Positions 16,432-25,135 of a DNA stretch of 64,000 nucleotides are shown here, piece by piece (position 1 is the stretch's first letter; every line of letters starts with the position of its first letter). The notes under the pieces were generated by a model. It saw only the letters and a program-made list of their open reading frames with translations. It did not search any database and was not told where the DNA came from. The stretch lies in the NCBI RefSeq assembly GCF_039542345.1, contig NZ_BAABHY010000001.1:1488001-1552000 (forward strand), written 5' to 3'. Position numbers and translations under genes: made by a program. The stretch comes from Orbus sasakiae (GTDB lineage: Bacteria > Pseudomonadota > Gammaproteobacteria > Enterobacterales > Orbaceae).

Positions 16432-17811
16432 ATGTTAAGCATTTTTGATATTTTTAAAGTAGGAATTGGTCCATCAAGCTCACATACTATGGGGCCTATG
16501 ACGGCGGGAGCTGAATTTATAGAACATACGGTTGAACATCATTTACTTGACGATGTGACAAAAGTGACCGTTGATCTTTATGGTTCTTTATCATTGACCG
16601 GACAGGGTCACTTAACCGATGTTGCAACCATTATGGGGCTTGCTGGCTATCGACCTAATACCATTGACCCTGATATTATCCCTGAATTTATTCAAAACTT
16701 GATCCAAACCAAGCAATTAAGTTTGGCAAAGGGACACCAAATCATTACCTTTGATCCGAAAACACATATTGTGTTTCACTCAGACAGGCTGCCGTTGCAT
16801 GAAAATGGTATGACCATTAAGGCATTTCAAGGCGACAAACTAATTTACGCCAATACTTACTACTCAACCGGTGGAGGATTTATTGTCGATGAAGCTCACT
16901 TTGCCTCTAAAGCACAAGATACCATCGAAGCGAAAATCCATTTTCCCTACCCGTTTCAATCTGCAAATGATTTGCTTGCACACTGTCAAGCTAGTGGTCT
17001 GTCTTTATCTCAACTCGTTTTACAAAATGAATTGACGTTACACACACAAACTGAAATCAATGATTATTTTGCGAAAATTTGGCAAGTCATGTCAGAATGT
17101 ATTGATAAAGGCCTACATGCTCAAGGTGTCTTACCCGGTCCTTTAAAAATACCTCGCAGAGCTTCTGCGCTATACCAAACATTACAACATAATAGTGATA
17201 TCACAACCGATCCTATGAGCATTATTGATTGGATAAATTTATTTGCGATTGCTGTCAATGAACAAAATGCAGCAGCCGGTAGAGTCGTCACTGCACCCAC
17301 AAATGGTGCGTGTGGTATCGTGCCAGCGGTATTGAGTTATTACAATAAATTTATTAAACCGGTCGAGCAAGATGAAATTAACCGCTACTTTTTAGTCTGT
17401 GGTGTTATTGGTATTCTCTACAAATCAAATGCTTCCATTTCCGGGGCTGAGGTTGGCTGCCAAGGGGAAGTCGGCGTAGCGTGTTCAATGGCTGCGGCAG
17501 GTTTAGCAGAACTAATGGGAGGAACTGCTACTCAAGTTTGTATTGCTGCGGAAATTGGTATGGAGCATCATCTGGGCTTAACCTGTGATCCCGTTGCAGG
17601 CCAAGTACAAATCCCATGTATCGAAAGAAATGCAATCGCATCAGTTAAAGCGGTGAATTCAGCAAGGATGGCACTTCAAAGAACAACCAATCCGTTTGTC
17701 TCTTTGGATGAAGTTATTACAACCATGTTTGCCACAGGTAAAGACATTAATGCTAAATACCGCGAGACTTCGCTCGGTGGCTTAGCCATTTTTGTTAAAA
17801 GCTGTGAATAA
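16432..17811 (+). CDS. sdaA: L-serine ammonia-lyase (single-chain, 4Fe-4S)
   Basis: Deaminates L-serine to pyruvate and ammonia. 459 residues (E. coli SdaA 454). The N-terminus FDIFKVGIGPSSSHTMGPM is the substrate-binding hallmark of the beta domain. The catalytic alpha domain shows APTNGACGIVPAVL near residue 287 and cluster cysteines, including those in GLTCDPVAGQVQIPC near residue 390. GAGG is upstream of the ATG. It is probably transcribed on its own, given the hairpin upstream and a terminator downstream. sdaB is an equally valid name by sequence. Confidence 0.95.
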   Translation: MLSIFDIFKVGIGPSSSHTMGPMTAGAEFIEHTVEHHLLDDVTKVTVDLYGSLSLTGQGHLTDVATIMGLAGYRPNTIDPDIIPEFIQNLIQTKQLSLAKGHQIITFDPKTHIVFHSDRLPLHENGMTIKAFQGDKLIYANTYYSTGGGFIVDEAHFASKAQDTIEAKIHFPYPFQSANDLLAHCQASGLSLSQLVLQNELTLHTQTEINDYFAKIWQVMSECIDKGLHAQGVLPGPLKIPRRASALYQTLQHNSDITTDPMSIIDWINLFAIAVNEQNAAAGRVVTAPTNGACGIVPAVLSYYNKFIKPVEQDEINRYFLVCGVIGILYKSNASISGAEVGCQGEVGVACSMAAAGLAELMGGTATQVCIAAEIGMEHHLGLTCDPVAGQVQIPCIERNAIASVKAVNSARMALQRTTNPFVSLDEVITTMFATGKDINAKYRETSLGGLAIFVKSCE

Positions 17812-17844
17812 AATCGTTAACATCAATAAAAAACATAATGCATT

Positions 17845-17869
17845 AAACATCCCATTATTTGGGATGTTT
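17845..17869. terminator. Bidirectional terminator
   Basis: AAACATCCCA-TTATT-TGGGATGTTT, a 10-bp perfect stem between the convergent sdaA and amidotransferase genes. It overlaps the stop codon of the latter. Confidence 0.8.
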
Positions 17870-18592
17870 GATTTTATCATTTAAGTAGAGCGCGCTTAGC
17901 TTATCAAGAAATTCCCATAACTTCTGATTCATCTCTTGATAATTATGGGCTCGGAGTTTATCTTCAGTATCAACAAAACGATAGTTTGCAGCTTGCTGTA
18001 GATCATTTTGTGAATGGGTAATTAACCGTTCGACAACCTCGAGAGTAAGCTCCATATGGCATTGGAAACCATATACTAAATCACTGTATGCTATTATTTG
18101 ACGTGGACAGCCTTCACTGTAAGCAATAATTTTTGCATTTTGTGTAAGCCCTGGCATATCATTATGCCAATGACCAACATCCAATTGAGGGCCAAAATGA
18201 GCGAACAATTGATGGTTTAATCCCACTTCGGTTAATCTAATAGGGAATTTACCAATTTCTTTTTGTGGGCTATGCGCAAATTGAGCACCTAATGCCTCAC
18301 CGATTAATTGAGACCCCAGACAAATACCAATCACAACTTTATCTGCTTTACATGCCGATAAGATAACAGCTTGTTCAGCTTTTGAGTCAAAGTGAGGACA
18401 TGCTTTTATACTCGTTGCAGGATCTTGTGGCCCACCCATGACAATCAAAAAATCGATATCATCCACCGTTTTGGGTAATGCCTCACCCAGATAAACACGT
18501 GAATAGCTGATCTCATAGCCATTATTTCGAGCCCATATCTCATAAGCACCAGGCGCTTCAAAATCTTCATGAATAATAAAATGTACGCGCAT
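17855..18592 (-). CDS. Class I glutamine amidotransferase-like protein (GMP-synthase-like GATase domain)
   Basis: A 245-residue stand-alone GATase1 domain. The nucleophile elbow is VIGICLGSQLIGEALGA (catalytic Cys near residue 98), and the His is in VYGFQCHMELT near residue 178. VMGGPQDP near residue 51 forms the oxyanion-loop region. No synthetase partner domain is attached. Stand-alone members are often annotated as GMP synthase or as gamma-glutamyl hydrolases of amines or peptides; the real substrate cannot be told. It reads toward sdaA and stands alone. Confidence 0.82.
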   Translation of the reverse strand: MRVHFIIHEDFEAPGAYEIWARNNGYEISYSRVYLGEALPKTVDDIDFLIVMGGPQDPATSIKACPHFDSKAEQAVILSACKADKVVIGICLGSQLIGEALGAQFAHSPQKEIGKFPIRLTEVGLNHQLFAHFGPQLDVGHWHNDMPGLTQNAKIIAYSEGCPRQIIAYSDLVYGFQCHMELTLEVVERLITHSQNDLQQAANYRFVDTEDKLRAHNYQEMNQKLWEFLDKLSALYLNDKIKHPK

Positions 18593-18690
18593 TAATAATT
18601 ACCTTCTCTCAATAAGTAAATAATAGCTTAAATCAGAATCTGCATAATGCAAATCATTTTATCTCATTAAGAAATGCGGTATTACCTGAA

Positions 18691-18717
18691 GTTAAGTAAG
18701 CCTACGGCTTACCTAAC
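18691..18717 (-). terminator. Hairpin after the ugp operon
   Basis: GTTAAGTAAGCC (18691-18702) and GGCTTACCTAAC (18706-18717) form a 12-bp stem with one mismatch and a 3-base loop, 11 bases past the ugpB stop. The following T-run is poor. Confidence 0.55.
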
Positions 18718-18728
18718 AATAAAAAGGA

Positions 18729-20045
18729 TTATTTATCTGTTTTTAGTGATGTGGCATTTTGATATGGTAACATGATTTCATCAGCTTTTTGTTGTGCATT
18801 TTGTACAGCTTCATCAACAGTATATTTTTTATTATTAACTAACTCCGCCAACTGATCTTCGATAGCTTTACGCACTGATACGGTTTCATAAGTTGCATAC
18901 CAAGGATACGCATATTTTAGCTGCTCTAAAGCGACTTTTGCTCTCGGGTCATTATCTAAATATGTTTTCATTTCAGGTAAATCATAGGCCGCCATACGTG
19001 GTGCAAAATAGCCGGTAAATCGACTCCAGCTCCCATTGACTTCTGGACTCACTAAATAGGTTAGAAACTGATAAGCTGCTTTCTTTTGTGATTCATCAAT
19101 CCCTTTAAAACTGACTAAACTCGCTCCACCAATAATCACCCCACGACGCTCTTTTTCTGGCAACATAGCAACTTCTAAATCAAAGCTTTTCGTATTTTCT
19201 CTCATAAAGCCAAGTGCACCGGTACTCAAAAAGGCCATGCCTAATTTCCCTGAAAAAAAGTTTGCACTAATTTGTTTTGAATTTAAAACCCCTGCTGGCA
19301 TGACCTCATGTTTATAAACTAAATCTTGCCATAATTGCAGAGCACCCTTCGTGGTAGGTGAATTATAGTATACCTCACCTGGGTAATCAGGGTTATTAAA
19401 CCATCCGCCATTTGCATGAACCAATGATGATAATATCCACCCACCATAATCATTATTGGTCGACGGTAACATAATCCCCCATTGACCTTTTGATTTATCG
19501 GTTAATTTTTTAGCGACGTCAATCAATTCTTGCCAATTTTGAGGTGGTTGTTTTATACCCGCTTGTTCAAACAACTGCTTATTGTAATACAACATAGGCG
19601 TTGAGTTATGAAAGGGTATCGCATAAGTTTTCCCCATTAACTGGGCATTTTTATGCATAGCTGGCCAAAAGTTGTTTACTAAAAAATCGGTAGCGGACAC
19701 TGAATCTTTGCTGTACTTAAATAAATCATCCATCGGTAAAATGGCATCTTTAAGCGCTAAATCAACAGTATAGTTAGCCGACATAATAGCAAGTGCTGGG
19801 GGCTGACCGGCTTTAGCCGCAGCTTCTGCCTTCATTTTTGTTGTGTCATAGTCACCTGTAAAAATACCGCGGACTTCAACATCATTTTGTGATTGATTAA
19901 ATTCTTTAATGATTCGAGTCATTTCCATTGTCAACTTACCATCGACGGGAGCAGGAAACATAAAATCAATTTTTTCCTTTGCAAAAGCACTACTTATGGT
20001 CAATAGACCCAGTGAAAGTATTGTCACTAAAGTACGTTTTTTCAT
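18729..20045 (-). CDS. ugpB: sn-Glycerol-3-phosphate / glycerophosphodiester-binding protein
   Basis: The periplasmic solute-binding component of the Ugp ABC importer. 438 residues, as in E. coli. The signal peptide is MKKRTLVTILSLGLLTISSAFA, and the mature protein begins KEKIDFMFP. MLYYNKQLFEQAGIKQPPQN and AGQPPALAIMSANY match the family-1 binding protein fold. It is the last gene of the ugpA-ugpE-gpdQ-ugpC-ugpB operon and follows ugpC directly. Confidence 0.94.
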   Translation of the reverse strand: MKKRTLVTILSLGLLTISSAFAKEKIDFMFPAPVDGKLTMEMTRIIKEFNQSQNDVEVRGIFTGDYDTTKMKAEAAAKAGQPPALAIMSANYTVDLALKDAILPMDDLFKYSKDSVSATDFLVNNFWPAMHKNAQLMGKTYAIPFHNSTPMLYYNKQLFEQAGIKQPPQNWQELIDVAKKLTDKSKGQWGIMLPSTNNDYGGWILSSLVHANGGWFNNPDYPGEVYYNSPTTKGALQLWQDLVYKHEVMPAGVLNSKQISANFFSGKLGMAFLSTGALGFMRENTKSFDLEVAMLPEKERRGVIIGGASLVSFKGIDESQKKAAYQFLTYLVSPEVNGSWSRFTGYFAPRMAAYDLPEMKTYLDNDPRAKVALEQLKYAYPWYATYETVSVRKAIEDQLAELVNNKKYTVDEAVQNAQQKADEIMLPYQNATSLKTDK

Positions 20046-21131
20046 TTAAATCTCCAAAGCAAGATTATGTTGTGTTTGAGTTGAAAAAAAATAGAGCTTA
20101 TTTTGGTTTAAATAAAGTCTTATATCACTATTTAATGTTGGCGCTTCACCTTGATTCGCTTTTCGATATTGCAAACGTCCAAATTCTGTATCAACCTGAA
20201 CTAAATACTCTGCACCATGTAATTCACGATTGATAATTTTCCCATCAATGGTCATATAATTTTGACCTTTATCTACTGGTGTCTCAGTGATATGCTCAGG
20301 GCGAATACCAAGATGAATACGAGAAGACTGATATGCATTTGTTGTTTTCGGTATGGCTATTGTTTGGCTATTTAACATGACCAAATTATCACGACATGGC
20401 AAAGTTAAAATATTCATGGCTGGCGTCCCAATAAATGTTGCGACAAACAGATTTTCAGGACATAAATAGAGCTGTTCAGGCGTCCCTATTTGCTGTAATC
20501 GGCCTTTATCTAAAACCACAATTCGGTCAGCCATAGTCATGGCCTCTATTTGGTCATGTGTCACATAAACAGTACTCGTTTTGAGTGTTTGATGTAATTT
20601 CATAATACCTTCACGGACTTCAACCCTTAATTTAGCATCAAGATTCGATAAAGGTTCATCCATTAAAAATAAGGCCGGATCACGGACAATTGCTCGAGCC
20701 ATTGCAACGCGTTGTCTTTGACCTCCTGAAAGTTCTTTGGGCTTTCTTTTTAATAAGGGTTGAAGTTGTAATAATTGTGCAACATGCGCCACTTTTTCAT
20801 TAAAAGTACTTTTATGTTCACCCCGCATTTTCATACCAAAAGTAATATTATTTTCGACTGTCATATGAGGAAATAATGCATAATTTTGAAAGATGAGCGA
20901 AAAGTTTCGTTTCCGTGGATCCCAATCATTAATATTTTGATTATTAAGCAAAATAGAACCACTTGACGAGGATTCCAATCCTGCTAGGATGCGCAGTAAC
21001 GTGCTTTTACCACAGCCCGATGGCCCAACTAACACTAAAAACTCACCATCTTTAATTTCAAGATTGATATTGTTTAGGACGTAATTTTCACCAAAGTTTT
21101 TGCTAATGTTTTCTAATTGTATTTGTGACAT
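20046..21131 (-). CDS. ugpC: Ugp ABC transporter ATP-binding protein
   Basis: The cytoplasmic ATPase that powers glycerophosphodiester import. 361 residues. Walker A is GPSGCGKST near residues 37-45, the signature is LSGGQRQRVAMARAI near residue 134, and Walker B is LFLMDEPLSNLDAKLR. The C-terminal MalK-type regulatory domain includes HLGIRPEHI near residue 273. The ugpB start follows immediately. Confidence 0.94.
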   Translation of the reverse strand: MSQIQLENISKNFGENYVLNNINLEIKDGEFLVLVGPSGCGKSTLLRILAGLESSSSGSILLNNQNINDWDPRKRNFSLIFQNYALFPHMTVENNITFGMKMRGEHKSTFNEKVAHVAQLLQLQPLLKRKPKELSGGQRQRVAMARAIVRDPALFLMDEPLSNLDAKLRVEVREGIMKLHQTLKTSTVYVTHDQIEAMTMADRIVVLDKGRLQQIGTPEQLYLCPENLFVATFIGTPAMNILTLPCRDNLVMLNSQTIAIPKTTNAYQSSRIHLGIRPEHITETPVDKGQNYMTIDGKIINRELHGAEYLVQVDTEFGRLQYRKANQGEAPTLNSDIRLYLNQNKLYFFSTQTQHNLALEI

Positions 21132-21134
21132 TGA

Positions 21135-21953
21135 TTAATCTCCCGGACAACCTATTGATGAAAAATAACGATAGGGGCCTGATATTTGTGATAATGGCTG
21201 GCTATAAGTCACTAAACCAACATTATCAACTAATCGATGCATTAACATTGCAGGTGGCTCAATGCTGTATACGTCTGTAGGATCGGTAAAATGATAAGGA
21301 ACTTGATGAACGGTTCCTGGTGCCGAAGCAATAATGGCTTGTTTGTATTGTGTAAAAATCGTTCTATGAACATGTCCACAGAATATACGTAAAAAATGAG
21401 GAAACTCATCAATTAATGCTAAGAGTTCATGACCATTTTTACAGGCAATACGATCCATTTGGCGATTACCAAAAGCAATCGGCGGATGATGCATAAATAA
21501 ATAACTCGGCTTTGTATTATGTTTTAACTGATTTTTTAGCCAAGCTAAAATCGACTCACTAATCCAACCAGCAGATTCACCACTTTGGCTTGAATCAATG
21601 AACAGCAATTGTGCGTGATCGGTATTTACTTTATAGGCAATATTCTCTGGATCATTTCCCAGTTGTGGACATAAGGGCCCCATATGATCCAGAAAATGAA
21701 CCTTGTCATCATGATTGCCTGGAATCACATAGATCGGATAATTTAAAAAACCGAGTATTCGCTTGGCGACATTATATTCTGAAGGTAATCCACAATTTAC
21801 AATATCACCGGTAATAATAACTGCGTCAGGCTTTTCATCTAGCGAGTTAATACGATTCATAACGTCAGCATTAGCGGTATTCGTATCAATAAAATCATAT
21901 AATTTCCTGCCTTCACTTCGAAAATGAAGATCAGAAATATGTGCGAATAACAT
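21135..21953 (-). CDS. gpdQ: Glycerophosphodiester phosphodiesterase, binuclear metal type
   Basis: Hydrolyses glycerophosphodiesters to sn-glycerol-3-phosphate and an alcohol. 272 residues. It is a calcineurin-like phosphoesterase very close to Enterobacter aerogenes GpdQ: HISDLHFRSEGRKLYDFID, SGDIVNCG-type GDIVNCG, YVIPGNHDD, FMHHPP, FCGHVHR and GTVHQVPYHF. All metal ligands are visible (D8, H10, the Asp of GDIV, the Asn and His of GNHD, the later His). It is inserted between ugpE and ugpC with 3-11 base gaps, replacing the unrelated UgpQ used by E. coli, so import and cleavage are co-expressed. Confidence 0.93.
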   Translation of the reverse strand: MLFAHISDLHFRSEGRKLYDFIDTNTANADVMNRINSLDEKPDAVIITGDIVNCGLPSEYNVAKRILGFLNYPIYVIPGNHDDKVHFLDHMGPLCPQLGNDPENIAYKVNTDHAQLLFIDSSQSGESAGWISESILAWLKNQLKHNTKPSYLFMHHPPIAFGNRQMDRIACKNGHELLALIDEFPHFLRIFCGHVHRTIFTQYKQAIIASAPGTVHQVPYHFTDPTDVYSIEPPAMLMHRLVDNVGLVTYSQPLSQISGPYRYFSSIGCPGD

Positions 21954-21964
21954 AATTAAGTCCC

Positions 21965-22807
21965 TTATTTAATTCCGGAAAATCCAAAACTACTTAAAAA
22001 TTGTTTTTGGAATAAGATAAACACCAACATAAGCGGTAAACAAACCAATAGCGTGCCAGCACTAATCATTCCCCACTGACCACCTGATTCAGCCCCCATT
22101 GCAAATGAGACTAAACCAACGGTTAGCACTTGTTGTGAAGGATCATTTAATGTCATTAATGGCCAAATATATTCATTCCAATGATAAGTAATACTGACTG
22201 TTGCAAATGCTAATAATGCTGGTTTTGTCATTGGGAGTAACACATACCAAATAATTTGCCACCAACGGCATCCTTCCATTAATGCCGCATCTTCTAGTTC
22301 TTTAGGAATATTAAGAAAGGCTTGCCGCATTAAAAAAACACCAAAAGCAGAGGCAAAATACGGCATCATAGTACCAAATAATGAATTGAGTAATCCTAGC
22401 TCTTGAAGTGTCATCATATTGGGAACCATCATAATGACTGGCATAATCATGAGCTGAATCAATAATAAATAAAATAATAATGTTTTACCTTTGAACTCGT
22501 GATAAGCAAACACATAACCTGCGGTGGTAATCGTGACAAGCTGAATAACAAATGTGCCAACCGAGAAAATAACCGTATTAATATAGAGCCTTGGCCAATT
22601 TGCACTATCCCAAGCGAGTACAAAATTCTCAAACGATAAAGGCAGATGCGGTAAAATTGACGCCATATCTAAACTAAAGCTGTCTTCTTTTAATGATGAT
22701 GAAATCATCCATAAAAACGGGCTTATCCATAAAATAGCGGAACAAATTAGAATTATGGGTAAGGTGATAAGCCATAAACGATAAGCCATTGATTGATTAG
22801 TGTTCAT
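21965..22807 (-). CDS. ugpE: Ugp ABC transporter permease UgpE
   Basis: The second inner-membrane permease of the Ugp importer. 280 residues from the ATG at 22807, which has AAAGGTG seven bases upstream; a longer frame overlaps ugpA and is rejected. About six transmembrane segments are visible, and the EAA loop reads ELEDAALMEGCRWWQIIWYV near residue 190. The ATG lies 8 bases inside ugpA before its stop, so the two are coupled. Confidence 0.92.
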   Translation of the reverse strand: MNTNQSMAYRLWLITLPIILICSAILWISPFLWMISSSLKEDSFSLDMASILPHLPLSFENFVLAWDSANWPRLYINTVIFSVGTFVIQLVTITTAGYVFAYHEFKGKTLLFYLLLIQLMIMPVIMMVPNMMTLQELGLLNSLFGTMMPYFASAFGVFLMRQAFLNIPKELEDAALMEGCRWWQIIWYVLLPMTKPALLAFATVSITYHWNEYIWPLMTLNDPSQQVLTVGLVSFAMGAESGGQWGMISAGTLLVCLPLMLVFILFQKQFLSSFGFSGIK

Positions 22808-23669
22808 AATGGACACCTTTTTCCAAAATACGTAAATTAACAATAGAAAAACTAAATAGTAGAATGAGTGAAACAAATGTTGCCGCAGACGCTTTTCCAA
22901 TATCATGACTGTTTAATGTTAAATCTTGGATATAATAGAGCATGACTGAAGTTGCATGGTTAGGACCACCTTGCGTCATCACAACAACATGATCAATTTG
23001 CGTAATGGAATAAACTAAAGCAATGATGATAACAAAATTGATAGTAGGTCTAAGCAGAGGCAAGGTAATGTGATAGAAAATTTGCCAACGAGACGCGCCC
23101 TCCATCACCGCTGCTTCTCGGGCAGAACTTGGCATCGCTTGTAATCCTGCAAGAAAAAATAACATGTAGTAACCCGCAAACTTCCATATTCCAACAAGGC
23201 TTAATGCAAGCAGTGCACTGTTACTCATTCCTAAATAATTTGTATTCATTGGTCCAAACCACTTTGCCAAATAGTAGTCCAATAAACCTAAATTCGGAAT
23301 AAAAATGAAGGTCCAAATTGTGGCCGCACTAACCAATGGAATAATTGTAGGAAAGAAGAAAGCGGTTCTTAGCCAACGGTTGACGCGCTTATTTTCCCAT
23401 AGAGCTAATGCCAATCCCAATGCAAGCAAAATGCTAGGTATAACGGTCAGTAAGATATAGAGTAGATTATTTTTAAGTGATAACCAAAATATAGGATCAT
23501 CAAATAAGCGATAAAAATTATCTAACCCTACAAATTTTTCACCCTCAACGGAATAACGTGAATCGTAAAGACTATCAGTTAAAGAACGTAATAGAGGTAA
23601 ATAGGTAAAAATAATTAAAAAGATAAATGTTGGAGACAGTATAAGATACAGAGAGAGTTTTTTCCGCAT
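22797..23669 (-). CDS. ugpA: Ugp ABC transporter permease UgpA
   Basis: The first permease gene of the operon. 290 residues (E. coli 295) with about six membrane segments, and the EAA loop SAREAAVMEGASRWQIFYHI near residue 185. The ribosome site is weak. The gene follows a four-unit Pho-box array, so it should be the promoter-proximal gene of a phosphate-starvation operon. Confidence 0.93.
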   Translation of the reverse strand: MRKKLSLYLILSPTFIFLIIFTYLPLLRSLTDSLYDSRYSVEGEKFVGLDNFYRLFDDPIFWLSLKNNLLYILLTVIPSILLALGLALALWENKRVNRWLRTAFFFPTIIPLVSAATIWTFIFIPNLGLLDYYLAKWFGPMNTNYLGMSNSALLALSLVGIWKFAGYYMLFFLAGLQAMPSSAREAAVMEGASRWQIFYHITLPLLRPTINFVIIIALVYSITQIDHVVVMTQGGPNHATSVMLYYIQDLTLNSHDIGKASAATFVSLILLFSFSIVNLRILEKGVHYEH

Positions 23670-23718
23670 ACCAATTTATAATTAAGATATTAACATGCAT
23701 GCAGTATAGGTGTAGTTT

Positions 23719-23758
23719 GTTACAGAATAATGTCAGAAATTTAAAAGTTTTATGACAA
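23719..23758 (-). promoter_or_regulatory. Pho box: four PhoB half-sites upstream of ugpA
   Basis: On the minus strand four 7-mers occur exactly every 11 bases: TTGTCAT (23758-23752), CTTTTAA (23747-23741), CTGACAT (23736-23730) and CTGTAAC (23725-23719), with AT-rich 4-base spacers. This is the CTGTCAT-N4 pattern of PhoB boxes; the second unit is degenerate. It lies about 50 bases before ugpA. Confidence 0.8.
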
Positions 23759-23790
23759 TACAATCTTAATCCGTGTTTAGCACAAACAAA

Positions 23791-23816
23791 AAGGCGGTTA
23801 TTACATTAACCGCCTT
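23791..23816 (-). terminator. Terminator of the cydABX operon
   Basis: AAGGCGGTTA and TAACCGCCTT form a 10-bp perfect stem with a 6-base loop. On the minus strand it is followed by TTTTTGTTTG. Confidence 0.92.
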
Positions 23817-23843
23817 ATAATATGATTGATCAATTACTAAAAA

Positions 23844-23948
23844 TTAATCGTCTTTCTTTTCATCTAGTTTACGATCGATCCATAAACCAATCACAACAGC
23901 TAACAAACTTGCTGCCATAGTGGTGATAAACCAAAAAATATAATACAT
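23844..23948 (-). CDS. cydX: Cytochrome bd oxidase small subunit CydX
   Basis: A 34-residue single-pass membrane protein starting MYYIFWFITTMAAS and ending in a charged tail (DRKLDEKKDD). GAGGAAAG precedes the ATG at 23948. It lies 31 bases after cydB and before the operon terminator, exactly where E. coli has cydX. The opening MYYxxWF matches the CydX/CbdX family, while the remainder differs from E. coli CydX. It stabilises the haem groups of the bd oxidase. Confidence 0.85.
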   Translation of the reverse strand: MYYIFWFITTMAASLLAVVIGLWIDRKLDEKKDD

Positions 23949-23979
23949 ATGTCTTTCCTCTTTATCTTTTGGATTTTAA

Positions 23980-25116
23980 TTAATATAGCGCATGATCGTT
24001 CTTTTCGATATAGCTTTTATTTAAGCGACCAAACATCTTGATATAAGACCAAATGGTATAAGACAAGACAATTGGTAAGAATATCGCAACAACCCAGAAC
24101 ATAACAGTCAATGTCAAATGACTAGATGTTGAATCCCAAATCGTTAAGCTAACATCTGGCATAATACTTGACGCCATAACAAATGGGAATGTAGCAATAC
24201 CAAACGTAAATAATACACACACAATGGTTAACGATGATGTTAAGAATGCCAAAGGATTCTTATTCAATCCAGACATAATAACAGTCAGAATTGGTAATAC
24301 CACACCTAGAAGCGGGACTGCCCACAAAATTGGCGTCTGGTTAAAATTAGTTAACCAAGTAGTATCTGTTGTCACCGTTTTTAATAGTGGATTAGAATCA
24401 GCACGCGTATCAATAATGCTGGTAATTTCGTAACCATGAATACCGAAAATAATCCAAACGCCCGCTAACACAAATGCTACCATCATAATTAAAGTCGAAA
24501 TTTGCGTTGCTTTACGCGCTCTTAAATAAAGTTCACCAGAGGTCTTCATTTGCAACCAAGCACCACCTTGTGTAATGATCATGGTTAAACTTACAATTCC
24601 TGCTAATAAAGCAAATGGATTGAGTAATCCCCAAAAACTACCATGATAAGAAGCTCGTTGGAATAAATCGATTTCTAATGGTACGCCTTGTAATAAATTG
24701 CCAAAAGCAACACCAAAAACAAGTGATGGGACAAAGCTACCAATAAAAATACCTGAATCCCATAAATTACGCCATTTAGAATCTTCAATTTTACCGCGGT
24801 AGTCAAACCCTAAAGGTCTAAAGAACAATGCGCACAATACTAATATCATCGCAATATAAAAACCAGAGAACGCAGCGGCATAAACCATCGGCCATGCAGC
24901 AAAAATTCCAGCACCAGCAGTAATTAACCAAACCTGATTACCATCCCAATGAGGTGCAATCGAGTTAATCATAATTCTGCGTTCATTATTTGTTTTGCCA
25001 ATAATCGGTAATAAAATACCAACCCCCATGTCAAAACCATCTGTAATCACAAATCCGATTAATACAAGACCAATGATTACCCACCAAATAACGCGTAAAA
25101 CTTCATAATCAAACAT
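23980..25116 (-). CDS. cydB: Cytochrome bd ubiquinol oxidase subunit II
   Basis: The membrane subunit of the high-affinity bd quinol oxidase. 378 residues from the ATG at 25116 (GAGGAG nine bases upstream), giving the E. coli-like start MFDYEVLRVIWW; an upstream in-frame TTG is less likely. GFAVTDGFDMGVG-like GFVITDGFDMGVGILLP and the WDGNQVWLITAGAGIFAAWP block are diagnostic. It begins 19 bases after cydA. Confidence 0.96.
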   Translation of the reverse strand: MFDYEVLRVIWWVIIGLVLIGFVITDGFDMGVGILLPIIGKTNNERRIMINSIAPHWDGNQVWLITAGAGIFAAWPMVYAAAFSGFYIAMILVLCALFFRPLGFDYRGKIEDSKWRNLWDSGIFIGSFVPSLVFGVAFGNLLQGVPLEIDLFQRASYHGSFWGLLNPFALLAGIVSLTMIITQGGAWLQMKTSGELYLRARKATQISTLIMMVAFVLAGVWIIFGIHGYEITSIIDTRADSNPLLKTVTTDTTWLTNFNQTPILWAVPLLGVVLPILTVIMSGLNKNPLAFLTSSLTIVCVLFTFGIATFPFVMASSIMPDVSLTIWDSTSSHLTLTVMFWVVAIFLPIVLSYTIWSYIKMFGRLNKSYIEKNDHALY

Positions 25117-25135
25117 TGTCAATACTCCTCATGCC

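Noticed and set aside
22808..22906. Upstream extension of UgpE
   Set aside because: It overlaps the ugpA coding end in another frame and lacks a ribosome site, while the ATG at 22807 has a good one and matches the family length.
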